In this document: in pieces, positions 25,298-34,003 of the stretch | Numbering within the stretch: the stretch's first letter is position 1 | Layout of the letters: each line of letters opens with the position of its first letter | Assembly: GCF_016107325.1 (NCBI RefSeq) | Contig: NZ_RCVT01000004.1 | Coordinates: forward strand, 1 to 64,000 | DNA from: Sphingomonas sp. MA1305 | GTDB taxonomy: Bacteria > Pseudomonadota > Alphaproteobacteria > Sphingomonadales > Sphingomonadaceae | Length of the DNA: 64,000 bases | Direction of reading: 5' to 3' | Made by a program: the position numbers and the translations under genes | Notes under the pieces: generated by a model | What the model saw: the letters and a program-made list of their open reading frames with translations, nothing else | Told to the model about the DNA's origin: nothing | Database searches by the model: none

Positions 25298-25890
25298 GGC
25301 CGATCACGCTCGACAGCTTTGCGGCGAAGTTTGCCCAGAACGATGACCCTTGGTCGACGTTTACCGATCGGAACGAGGCGTTGAAGCGCCGCGCTATTCT
25401 GCATGCGATGGGCGCCGGACCATGGGGCCGCGTTCTCGAGCTCGCCGCTGGGAACGGGTCGAACAGTGCTGCCATCGCGCCGCGTGCTCTGCGCTTCGAC
25501 GCCACCGAGGCAACGTCGACTGGTGTGGCGTTGGTCGCCAAGGCGGTCGCGGGGCGAACGCGGGCGCGGGCGATCAAACTGGCCGTGCCCGCCCGTCTGC
25601 CGCGACCGCGGTACGACGTCGTGGTTGTCGCAGAGGTCCTGTATTATCTGACGGCTCACGACATGGCGCAGACGGCACGCGATGCCGCGGCCGCCTTGCG
25701 CCGGGGCGGCATGTTAGTGCTGGCGCATCATCGGGTCGATTATCCTGATTTCGCGCAGCATGCCGCGCATTTGCACCGGGCATTTCTAGCGGCGACAGGG
25801 CGTTCCTGGCAGGTGCGGGTGGCGCGCCGTACCGGCCGCTGGATCGTGCTGGCATGCCGCATTCGAGCAAGCCGAGCCGCCAGCGATTAG
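25294..25890 (+). CDS. NodS-like SAM-dependent methyltransferase
   Basis: This 198-residue class I methyltransferase carries motif I as VLELAAGNGSNS (47-58). The N-terminal 'NDDPWSTFTDRNEALKRRAIL' resembles the substrate-side helix of NodS, the N-methyltransferase acting on the free amine of chitooligosaccharides. The block 'YDVVVVAEVLYYL' fits motif II and 'AALRRGGMLVLAHHR' motif III. ATG 25294 overlaps the PIG-L stop, making it the last gene of the cluster. In other genomes PIG-L and such methyltransferases also occur as one fused protein, supporting consecutive steps. The amine produced by PIG-L is its likely target. Confidence 0.83.
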   Translation: MRPITLDSFAAKFAQNDDPWSTFTDRNEALKRRAILHAMGAGPWGRVLELAAGNGSNSAAIAPRALRFDATEATSTGVALVAKAVAGRTRARAIKLAVPARLPRPRYDVVVVAEVLYYLTAHDMAQTARDAAAALRRGGMLVLAHHRVDYPDFAQHAAHLHRAFLAATGRSWQVRVARRTGRWIVLACRIRASRAASD

Positions 25891-26276
25891 CCCAAGGTTT
25901 CATGGCATCAGCGGCAAAGTTCCCGCGCCTGACTATATCCCGTCCCACTCTTGGCTGACGTTCTAACTCCGCATCGTGCGGCATCCCGTGGGTTCGGGCG
26001 TGAACGTTGGCGACAGTGTGATTGACCTGACTGCGCAGGCTTATCGTTATTGCAAGTGTCGGCTGAGGACGGCCGGCGGGCCTCACATCAGTCGGCAAAG
26101 ACACGGTTCATTGTTTAATGCCGGACGGAATAACGCTGGTCCTTGCCATTTACAGGAATACGCGTCTGCTTTCCGGCAGCGGCAGTGCCTGCCTCACGTC
26201 GGCTTCTGGGTCATCGCGTCTAGGGGCAGGGTTTAGTCGAAAGTACGATCTTGCGGATGGAGCTCAATTCGCTTGC
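25891..26276. other. Intergenic region between convergent transcripts
   Basis: This stretch separates the end of the sugar-modification cluster from the end of the minus-strand molybdoenzyme gene. It is slightly richer in A/T than its surroundings. A plus-strand frame at 25976-26236 lacks a ribosome-binding site and recognisable features. I see no clear terminator stem or RNA gene. Confidence 0.4.
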
Positions 26277-28466
26277 TTAATCTAATATCGCCTCAGGTCG
26301 GATCGGCAGGTCGCGGACGCGCACTCCGGTCGCGTTGAAGACGGCGTTGGCCACGGCCGCAGCGACACCGATGATGCCAATCTCACCCAGTCCCTTGATC
26401 CCCTCAGGATTCACCGCGGTGTCTTCATCGGCCACCATGACCACAGTCTGTTCGGCAATATCGGCAGCGGTGGGGACGAGATACTCGGCGAGATCACGGT
26501 TCATGTAGATGCCGGTGCGCAGGTCCAGCTCAGTCTTCTCTAGCAGCGCCGAACTCAGACCCCAAGCCATACCGCCAAGATACTGGCTGCGCGCGGACAA
26601 GGGATTGAGCACTCGCCCCGCCGCAAAGGCCCCGACGTGACGCGGCACACGTAACTCGCCGGTCAAGGCATGGACACGAACCTCGACCATATGCGCACCA
26701 AAGGCCCAGGCCAGCCCGTCCTCAGGCAGCGTCAGGAGTTTGATATGGCCGGCGCGCAGCGCCTCCAAGGCACCAGGCTTCGCACCCGCTGGCAGATAAT
26801 CGAGATGGACCTCTCGCGGGCCTATCGGCTTGAGGAGCAGTGCCGCACATGCGTCAGCCAGAGCGTTCGCCAGGCTGGTGGTGGTAGCCGAGCCTCCTGA
26901 TATTCCGGCCGCGGGCAGTGTGGTATCCCCAAGCACAACCGTGACGCGCTCTATCGGGACGTCGAGACGCTCAGACGCGATCGTCGCCAGCAGCGTATAC
27001 AGGCCGTTGCCTATCTCGTGGTGCGCGGTTTCCACCCGGACATTGCCATCACCATCCTGCGCGACCCGGATCGACACCGGACCGATCTTCACCGGTCGCG
27101 CAGCTGCTGCGCAACCATAGCCGATCCACCAACCGTCGCGCAGCGTGGCCCGTGGCCTGGACACACGCTCGAACCAGCCGAATGCGGTCGCTGCCGCATC
27201 GAAGCAGCGCATCAGCGGCCGTGTCGTGAATGCCTTGCCAGTGACAGGATCAGTATCCGTATCGTTGCGACGTCGCAGCTCGATGGGATCCATCTCCAGC
27301 ACATGGGCCAGCTCGTCCATCGCGCTTTCCAGAGCGAACAGGAAGGGCACCTCAGGCGGGGCGCGCATCGGGCCCGGCGTATTCCGGTCCACTCGTCCAA
27401 GCCGCTCCTCCGCTTTCACTGCCTCTGCCGCATATAGGGCGGTGGACACATCTGTACCCTCCATCGCGAAGTCGTCGAAGCGCGAACTGACCGTTGCTGC
27501 CTCATGTCCGAGACCTAGCAAGCGGCCATCGGCTGTCGCGCCCAAGCGAATGCGGTGCTGCGTTTCTGTGCGGTGGTTGGCAATTGTGAACTGATCGCGA
27601 CGGCTGACCTCAAGCCTGACCGGCCGGTTGAGCCGGCGCGCCGCGAGAGCGCAAATTGCGGTGTGCTGCGACAAAGCCAGCTTCGAACCAAAATGGCCAC
27701 CGATGAAGCGGGCGACGACGCGCACCTGTTCAGGTGCGATGCCAAGCTGTGCGGCAAGGCCATGCCGCGCCGCGCCAAGATAGCGGGTTGGCTCATACAC
27801 AGTGAGCTGGTCTCCGTCCCACCGACACGTCGTGCTTGGCAGTTCGATCGGATTATGGTGCTGGATCGGGGTCGTGTAGCGTGCTTCCACACGGACATCC
27901 GCGCTGGCCAATGCGGTATCGAGATCGCCCTTTGTGCGGTCATGGTGCTCGGCGCTGACTTCCCCCAACCGTTCGGTCGTACAGCGCGGATCGGCTAGTG
28001 ACGCGACCGGTGACTGCCCGGCATAGCCGATGCGAAGAGCGGCCGCGGCCGCAATGGCGACTTCCGCCGTCTCCGCCACGACTATGGCAACGATCTGGCC
28101 GGCATAACGGATTTCGGGCGATGCGAGCGGACGCCAGCTGCTGTTCGCATAGCCGCCTTCCATCAAATGGCCGACGAGCCCTATGGCGTCGCCGACGTCC
28201 TCGTGTGTCAGGATCAGGAGCACACCGGGCATGGCTTCCGCTTCGTTGCGCGTGATCGACGTCACCCGGCCGCAGGCAATGGCACTTACTGCGAGGGCAG
28301 CATGCGCCATGCCGGGTAGCGATACATCACCCGGGTACTCGGCAAGACCGCAGACCTTTTCCGGCCCGTCGATGCGAATATGCGGCTTACCGATCTCGGC
28401 GATACCGGAAGCGCTCCGTTGCCTAATGCCGGTCATAGCCGCCGCCTTGGGTATTCTAGTTGCCAT
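26277..28466 (-). CDS. Molybdopterin-binding subunit of aldehyde/xanthine dehydrogenase family
   Basis: This 729-residue protein is the large subunit of a PaoC/YagR-type molybdenum hydroxylase. It has the hammerhead start 'GKPHIRIDGPEKVCGLAEYPGD', 'VRVVARFIGGHFGSKL', 'TPGPMRAPPEVPFLFALESAMDELA' and the C-terminal 'EGIKGLGEIGIIGVAAAVANAVFNATGVRVRDLPI', whose Glu in GLGE is the catalytic base. GAGG about eight bases before ATG 28466 fixes the start. The iron-sulfur and FAD subunit genes that normally sit beside it are not in this neighbourhood: the gene upstream encodes a DUF1203 protein. It is therefore an orphan that either borrows partners or has lost them. There is no twin-arginine signal. 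Confidence 0.85.
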   Translation of the reverse strand: MATRIPKAAAMTGIRQRSASGIAEIGKPHIRIDGPEKVCGLAEYPGDVSLPGMAHAALAVSAIACGRVTSITRNEAEAMPGVLLILTHEDVGDAIGLVGHLMEGGYANSSWRPLASPEIRYAGQIVAIVVAETAEVAIAAAAALRIGYAGQSPVASLADPRCTTERLGEVSAEHHDRTKGDLDTALASADVRVEARYTTPIQHHNPIELPSTTCRWDGDQLTVYEPTRYLGAARHGLAAQLGIAPEQVRVVARFIGGHFGSKLALSQHTAICALAARRLNRPVRLEVSRRDQFTIANHRTETQHRIRLGATADGRLLGLGHEAATVSSRFDDFAMEGTDVSTALYAAEAVKAEERLGRVDRNTPGPMRAPPEVPFLFALESAMDELAHVLEMDPIELRRRNDTDTDPVTGKAFTTRPLMRCFDAAATAFGWFERVSRPRATLRDGWWIGYGCAAAARPVKIGPVSIRVAQDGDGNVRVETAHHEIGNGLYTLLATIASERLDVPIERVTVVLGDTTLPAAGISGGSATTTSLANALADACAALLLKPIGPREVHLDYLPAGAKPGALEALRAGHIKLLTLPEDGLAWAFGAHMVEVRVHALTGELRVPRHVGAFAAGRVLNPLSARSQYLGGMAWGLSSALLEKTELDLRTGIYMNRDLAEYLVPTAADIAEQTVVMVADEDTAVNPEGIKGLGEIGIIGVAAAVANAVFNATGVRVRDLPIRPEAILD

Positions 28467-28681
28467 CTCGGCACCTCGTCTGGCCTGAGGCTTCAACGTG
28501 CAGGAGCACACGGATGCTCCGCGCATCGACGAAATGGCGGTGTGCCCGCGTTATTGCAGTGGACCGGCGCGCATCCGCGCCGATGAACGAGTGTTTGGAT
28601 TTGGGAAGCGGGCGGCGGGGGTGAAGGACCGCTTCTGGGTTACTTCGTCTAAGGAGCCGCATGCGTCGCGGGGTAGCAAAG

Positions 28682-29149
28682 TCAGGCGCGTTCGATCCGC
28701 GCGGCGTAGCAGCCGCGTTTCGCATAATGCGCGTGCAGATAGGCCACGGCGGGATTGCGTAAGAACCGCTCGATCAGAGGGGCAAGCGCGTCGCCATCGA
28801 CGAGATCGGCGTCGACCATCTCGCCATCATCGCTGAACGCTCTGAGCGAGATGGGGCGTATGCGGATTGCTTCCGGTATTACACCCACGACATCCAACGC
28901 TCGTCTGGCACCTTCGTGGAAGAAGATCGCATGCCGGGAGCGATAAGGCGTGTCGGCCGGCTGATGCTCGTAGTTGAGAAGAATCGCCCGCTCACCCACA
29001 TCGAGGTCGCGAATTTCGACGCGATCGGGATAGCCCGGCGTGGAGTCAACGACGAACCGCTTTGCGCCGGCGGCAGCGAGGTCAGCATCCGACAATCCAT
29101 AAAGGTGGCTGAATTGATTGGGATCGAGTCCCAGGAAGCGAAAGGACAT
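28682..29149 (-). CDS. DUF1203 domain protein
   Basis: This 155-residue cytoplasmic protein matches DUF1203: 'SFRFLGLDPNQFSHLYGLSD' at the start, 'ILLNYEHQPADTPYRSRHAIFFHE' in the middle and 'PAVAYLHAHYAKRGCYAARIER' at the end. The conserved His and Cys residues hint at metal or thiol chemistry, but the family has no known function. It lies upstream of the molybdoenzyme gene on the same strand, 215 bases away, so co-transcription is possible but not indicated by overlap. Confidence 0.8.
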   Translation of the reverse strand: MSFRFLGLDPNQFSHLYGLSDADLAAAGAKRFVVDSTPGYPDRVEIRDLDVGERAILLNYEHQPADTPYRSRHAIFFHEGARRALDVVGVIPEAIRIRPISLRAFSDDGEMVDADLVDGDALAPLIERFLRNPAVAYLHAHYAKRGCYAARIERA

Positions 29150-29603
29150 GGGTGCATTCTCCTAAACACTGCGATCTACCGCCAGCAGCACGCCGACCGC
29201 TTCCCGATAGGTGCGTGCAAACTGCTGACTTGTCGGATCAGTCAGCCTTTTGAAAAGCCAAGAAGCCGGCCAATGTCGCGTTTGCAATGACCCGGTGTAG
29301 CGGCCAGTCCGCAATCTTACTCCACTAGGCCGAGCCGATGATTTCCCGGACGCTCGGCGATTGATGCACGACATGAATGAACGGTCGGTCCGGGAAGAGG
29401 GCGAGCATGCCTGAGTGACCGGTCCTGGTTGGAAGTACTCCAACGCGGTGATGCAGTTCGCCACTTCGGGTCGATTGCCAGCTAACATATTGATGTGGAT
29501 GCAAGATCCCATAGCGCCGGTTGACGCGCCTCGCCGCGATAGGCATCCCTGAAAACCTCTTTCAACAAACAAGAATAACCCTCTGTCGAAAGAAGGTTCG
29601 TCG
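29150..29603. other. Intergenic region before hybrid kinase gene
   Basis: This divergent spacer of about 450 bases must hold promoters for the DUF1203 gene (minus) and the hybrid kinase gene (plus). The part just before the kinase (29555-29595) is A-rich. I see no gene, strong inverted repeat or RNA that I can support. Confidence 0.4.
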
Positions 29604-32600
29604 TTGAGATCGCTGCGGGCCCATCTTGTCGCTATAACCACCGTCCTTGCCCTGCTCGGCTGCGCCGCAGCGGCCGTGCTGATCCATCAGGTCGAGGGTT
29701 TCGGGCGACAGCAGACGGAGGCGCAGCTTCTCGCGACGACCCGCGCCCTCACACTCGTCCTCGACGGTGATATACGACGCTACGAAAGCCTGCTGTTCGC
29801 GTTGCGGGATGACGAGCGTCTCCAACGGGGCGACTGGCAAGCCCTCGATGGTCAGGCCCGCCGTCTGGTCAATGGACGCGACAGCTGGGTAACGCTGGCT
29901 GAACGATCGGGCCGACAATTGGTGAACACCCGGCTGCCCGCGGGCGCGGCGCTTCCGATCGGCCATTTCCCACCATCGATCTGGGCGGCGCTTGATCGTG
30001 GGGAGAGCCGGACGTGCGACCTTACCCGAGGCGCCGTCGAACGCCTGATCACATGCATCGATGTTCCGATCGGGCGGAAAGGGCGTGCGAGCTACGTCCT
30101 TTCCGTCATCATGCGACCGCATTGGCTTCAGTCGGTGATGGACGGACAGCGATTGGCGCAGGGCCAGTATGCGACCGTCCTCGACCGGCGGGGGAGGATC
30201 GTCTGGCGAAACGTCGATCCCGATCGCTTCGTCGGTCACCTCGCGACATCGGACATGCGCACCGCTTTGGCCCGGCGCCACGAGGGCATACTGTACAGCA
30301 TCTCGATGGAAGGCGTGCCGACGCTGGCTGCATTCAGCACCTCGCCGCGCACGGGCTGGACATTCATCGTCGCCATTCCCCGCGCGCAGATCGGTGCGGG
30401 GAGCCTTCGGGCGCTGTATGGTGGTCTACTTGGCGCGGCTGTCCTGCTGGGCCTCGCGATCCTCGCGGGCGTGGCATTGGCGCGCCGTATCGCGGGAGCA
30501 GTCGATCACCTGTGCCAGGCCGCCGTCGCATTTCGCGATCACGGTGATGCGCGATACGTGCGCACCGGGCTGCGCGACATCGACGCGGTCGGCAGCGTCC
30601 TTGAGGAGGCGATCGCGGCGCGGGCGCTCAGCGACGAGAGGTTTGATCTTGCTCAGGAAGTGGGCGGCATCGGCGCCTGGGACTGGGACGTGCCCAACGA
30701 CCGCGGCTATGTGTCGGATAGTTACAAGCGGATGCATGGCCTCGAGGCGATCGCGGGACCATTGTCGACGGCTCAGGTGCGCGAAGTGATCCTTCCCGAG
30801 GATCTGGCGGGCTATGGCGAGCGTCTGATCGCCGCCCGTGGACGGCGTGAACCGTCCGTCAACGAATATCGCGTGCGCCATCCAGATGGCACTCTACGCT
30901 GGATTTCGGCCAAGGGACGGCCGCTGTTCGATGCCGATGGCCGCTATGTGCGCGCGGTCGGCATCGTCCGCGACATCACGGCCGAACGAGAGAGCGCCGA
31001 GGCGCTGCTGTCCAGCCAAACGCAGCTGAGCTTGGCCACCGAAGCGGCACAGATCGGCATTTGGGACCTTGATCCCGCTTCCGGTCGTCTGGTCCAGTCC
31101 GACCGCGCCCGGATCCTCTTCGACCTGCCGGCCGACGGTGATCGATCAATTGACGAGGTATTGGCTGCCGTCCATCCAGACGACCGCGACGCGCTGAGCG
31201 ACAGGATCGCGCGCGCGCTCGATCCGGACCTGCGCGAGTCGCTGCCGTTCGAGTATCGCGTCGTCCGCCGCGACGGCGGCGTGCGTTGGGTGCTCTCGCA
31301 TGGTGCCGCGGTTTTTGCCAACGATAGGCCTCGTCGCTTCACGGGCGCGGTGATCGACATCACCGAGCGCAAGCTTGCCGAGGAGGAATTGCGCCGCCTC
31401 AACGGCCTGCTTGAGAGCAGCGTGGTTGAGCGGACGGCGGAGCGCGACCGTTTATGGGCTTTGTCCCGCGATCCGTTCGTCGTCGCCGACGATCGCGGCG
31501 TCTGGCTGGCCGCCAGTCCGGCGTGGACCGACCTGCTCGGCTGGACACAACAGGAACTGGTAGGGCGCACCGCAGAATGGATCGAGCACCCCGAAGACCA
31601 GGCCGCAAGCCGGGCCGAAGAGCGGCGGCTAGCGACCGGCCACGTGGTGACCGGCTTCGTCAATCGGTTGCGGACCCTGGATGGAGCTTATCGCTGGCTG
31701 TCATGGACGGCGGTTCCCAACGAGGGTCGCTTCTACAGCGTCGCGCGCGACATTACCGACGAGCGCGAGCGAACCGAAGCCCTGCGCAAGGCGGAGGAGG
31801 CCCTGCGCCAAAGCCAAAAGATGGAGTCGATTGGGCAGATCACGGGAGGATTAGCACACGATTTTAATAACCTTCTCGCGCCGATCGTCGGCACGCTCGA
31901 CCTGCTTCAGCAGCGCGGCTTGGCGGACGATCGGTCGCGACGCCTGGTCGACGGCGCGTTGGAGGCCGCAGAGCGCGCCCGGCTTCTGGTGCAGCGGCTG
32001 CTTGCGTTCGCCCGGCGTCAGCCGCTGCAGACGAGCGCCATCGACGTGGGCGCGTTGGTCGACGCGCTACGCGGGTTGCTCACGACCACGCTGGGGCCGC
32101 GTATCGAGCTTCAGACTGCCGCCGACGATGCGGTCGGGCCGGCCTTCGTCGATGCCAACCAACTCGAACTTGCGATCCTGAACCTCGCCGTCAACGCGCG
32201 CGATGCCATGCCCGATGGCGGCCGGCTGACGATCGAGGTCGGAGCGCTGAAGGTCGGCGAAGCCGAGGCCGACCTCGAATTGAAAGCGGGCCGCTACGTC
32301 GCGCTGACGATATCCGATAATGGCATCGGCATGCCGCAGACGGTGGTGGATCGCGCCATCGAGCCTTTCTTCTCGACCAAGGGGACGGGCCGTGGCACCG
32401 GCCTTGGCCTGTCAATGGTGCATGGGCTTGCTGCCCAGCTGGGTGGTGCGATGCGGATCGCCAGCCGGGTTGGGGAGGGCACGACCATTCAGCTGCTGTT
32501 ACCCGCTGCTCAAAGTAGTGCCGCGTCGACTGACCTGCCGCAGCAGGCGCTGCCTGTAATGAAAGCCAATCGGCAGACGGTGCTGTTGGTCGACGACGAG

Positions 32601-32939
32601 CCGCTGGTTCGGGGTAGTACTGCGCTGATGCTCGCCGAACTCGGCTATGCCGTCATCGAAGCCGGCTCCGCCGAGCAGGCGCTGAGCATCTTGGACGGTC
32701 GACCCGGGGTGGACCTGCTCGTTACGGATCACCTGATGCCGGGCATGACCGGGACCGAACTCGCTCGCGAGACGCGCCGGCGGTGGGGTCATTTGCCCGT
32801 TCTGATCATCTCGGGCTATGCCGATGTCGACGATATCGCTGCCGATCTGCCGCGGCTGGCCAAGCCGTTCCGCACGATGGATTTGATGCGGTCCCTCACG
32901 ACAATGGCGGCGCCTACGTCGATCGATGCCGATGGGTGA
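29604..32939 (+). CDS. Hybrid sensor histidine kinase (PDC, PAS x3, HisKA, HATPase, receiver)
   Basis: This 1111-residue membrane protein begins with a membrane helix (LVAITTVLALLGCAAAAVLIH), has a periplasmic PDC/Cache-like region (about 30-270) and a second helix near 275-295. Cytoplasmic PAS domains follow at about 350-460, 475-590 and 615-725; the first two end in 'DIT.ER'-type motifs. The kinase core has phospho-acceptor His752 in GGLAHDFNN, then an N-box 'NLAVNARDAMPDGG' and G-boxes 'DNGIGMP' and 'GTGLGLSMVHGL'. The C-terminal receiver has Asp1042 in 'LLVTDHLMPGM'. The start is TTG 29604, 8-10 bases after AGAAGG. No output regulator lies next to it, so the phosphate probably passes to a remote partner. 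Confidence 0.9.
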   Translation: MRSLRAHLVAITTVLALLGCAAAAVLIHQVEGFGRQQTEAQLLATTRALTLVLDGDIRRYESLLFALRDDERLQRGDWQALDGQARRLVNGRDSWVTLAERSGRQLVNTRLPAGAALPIGHFPPSIWAALDRGESRTCDLTRGAVERLITCIDVPIGRKGRASYVLSVIMRPHWLQSVMDGQRLAQGQYATVLDRRGRIVWRNVDPDRFVGHLATSDMRTALARRHEGILYSISMEGVPTLAAFSTSPRTGWTFIVAIPRAQIGAGSLRALYGGLLGAAVLLGLAILAGVALARRIAGAVDHLCQAAVAFRDHGDARYVRTGLRDIDAVGSVLEEAIAARALSDERFDLAQEVGGIGAWDWDVPNDRGYVSDSYKRMHGLEAIAGPLSTAQVREVILPEDLAGYGERLIAARGRREPSVNEYRVRHPDGTLRWISAKGRPLFDADGRYVRAVGIVRDITAERESAEALLSSQTQLSLATEAAQIGIWDLDPASGRLVQSDRARILFDLPADGDRSIDEVLAAVHPDDRDALSDRIARALDPDLRESLPFEYRVVRRDGGVRWVLSHGAAVFANDRPRRFTGAVIDITERKLAEEELRRLNGLLESSVVERTAERDRLWALSRDPFVVADDRGVWLAASPAWTDLLGWTQQELVGRTAEWIEHPEDQAASRAEERRLATGHVVTGFVNRLRTLDGAYRWLSWTAVPNEGRFYSVARDITDERERTEALRKAEEALRQSQKMESIGQITGGLAHDFNNLLAPIVGTLDLLQQRGLADDRSRRLVDGALEAAERARLLVQRLLAFARRQPLQTSAIDVGALVDALRGLLTTTLGPRIELQTAADDAVGPAFVDANQLELAILNLAVNARDAMPDGGRLTIEVGALKVGEAEADLELKAGRYVALTISDNGIGMPQTVVDRAIEPFFSTKGTGRGTGLGLSMVHGLAAQLGGAMRIASRVGEGTTIQLLLPAAQSSAASTDLPQQALPVMKANRQTVLLVDDEPLVRGSTALMLAELGYAVIEAGSAEQALSILDGRPGVDLLVTDHLMPGMTGTELARETRRRWGHLPVLIISGYADVDDIAADLPRLAKPFRTMDLMRSLTTMAAPTSIDADG

Positions 32940-33269
32940 CGCCATCCTGACGCAGATTGCCATAGGCAGCGTGTCGCCGCTCGGGTCACGACGAGCAACC
33001 GGTCTCGGTTAGACGCTCCGGATCAATGGAGCATGAAGGATGTCGAGCTAGTCCCTCTGGGTGACGAACGTTCATCCAGGCATTGCCGACCTGCCGAGCT
33101 GGCATAGCAAGCACCAACGATCGTGACCATCGGCGGTCTGGCAATTGCCATGACATGCCTCGAATGACCAAACGTCGGTCATCGGCAATCTGCAGAGGAT
33201 TGTTGGCGTTCGAAGGACCCGTTTCCCGGAATCAGGTCGGTCGTCGAAGCCGTGTCCCCCTTATGGTCC
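32940..33269. other. Intergenic region with a 12-base palindrome
   Basis: This lies between the convergent ends of the hybrid kinase and PilZ genes. TGGCAATTGCCA at 33139-33150 is a perfect 12-base palindrome, a form typical of dimeric-regulator sites, yet no promoter is expected between convergent genes. No convincing reading frame is present. Confidence 0.35.
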
Positions 33270-33983
33270 TCACGGCGTCTCGACGATCGATGCATGCGCC
33301 TCCCGCAGTTCGTTCATCCAGGAGGCGTGCACGCCGCAGCGTCGGCTGATCTCCTCGCCTGCCGTGATCGGCAGAAGCTTGTTGAACATCACGCCGCACC
33401 GACCGGCGTGGCTCCAGCGTACATAGCCTCCGATGGGAAGAATGCCGTCAATCTCGATCATCACTCCGGTGTTGAGCGCCAGCGACAATCCCGTTGTGAG
33501 CTGAGCGCCGCCCGAGCAGACATTCTCGATGGTGACCTTGCGGTCGAGGCCGGGCCCTCGGACGGTGGCGGTCAGCTGGACCCGCGCGCGCCCGGGGCGC
33601 ACCCGCTTGCCCGGATCGAAAAGCGCTGACGTATCCTCAACGATTTCCTCGGCCAAGGCGCTGTTGAACGCCATGCCGCATTCCGGACCCGCCATCCACC
33701 TTACCGAGCCGGTGAATGGGGCAAGCGTGCCGGCGCAAACCAGCAGCTGCGCGCCCTTCACCAGCGGCGGCGCCTTCTCGAATGCGAGTTCGAGACCGGT
33801 CGTCGAGATGTTCCGGATCTGGCCGGGATAGGTGCGGCCTCCGGTGACGACCTCGGCGGACAGGGCGGCCTGTCGGCGCGGGGCTACACGCCGGTCGTCC
33901 GGACTGTTTGGCGCCGGCTGCGCTCGCAAACGGCCCGGCAGGATCCGGTCAATCACCGACCGGGTCAGAAGGGCTGCGTTCAT
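33270..33983 (-). CDS. Tandem PilZ-domain protein
   Basis: This 237-residue soluble protein seems to hold two PilZ-like beta-barrels. The first (about 30-115) has the c-di-GMP-binding signature 'DDRRVAPRRQAALSAEV' followed by 'IRNISTTGLELAFE', an RxxxR then (D/N)xSxxG pattern with Asn replacing Asp. The second (about 128-225) has 'GRARVQLTATVRGPGLDRKVTIENVCSGGAQL', with no clear RxxxR, so only the first may bind nucleotide. AAGGAG seven bases before ATG 33983 sets the start; a longer frame to 34595 only shadows the next gene. It lies 20 bases after a GGDEF-EAL gene in the same operon, so it probably reads the c-di-GMP level set by that protein. Confidence 0.85.
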   Translation of the reverse strand: MNAALLTRSVIDRILPGRLRAQPAPNSPDDRRVAPRRQAALSAEVVTGGRTYPGQIRNISTTGLELAFEKAPPLVKGAQLLVCAGTLAPFTGSVRWMAGPECGMAFNSALAEEIVEDTSALFDPGKRVRPGRARVQLTATVRGPGLDRKVTIENVCSGGAQLTTGLSLALNTGVMIEIDGILPIGGYVRWSHAGRCGVMFNKLLPITAGEEISRRCGVHASWMNELREAHASIVETP

Positions 33984-34003
33984 CGTACATCTCCTTGGAT
34001 CGA

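Noticed and set aside
25976..26236. 86-residue plus-strand frame
   Set aside because: No start signal or recognisable features; it lies between convergent transcripts.
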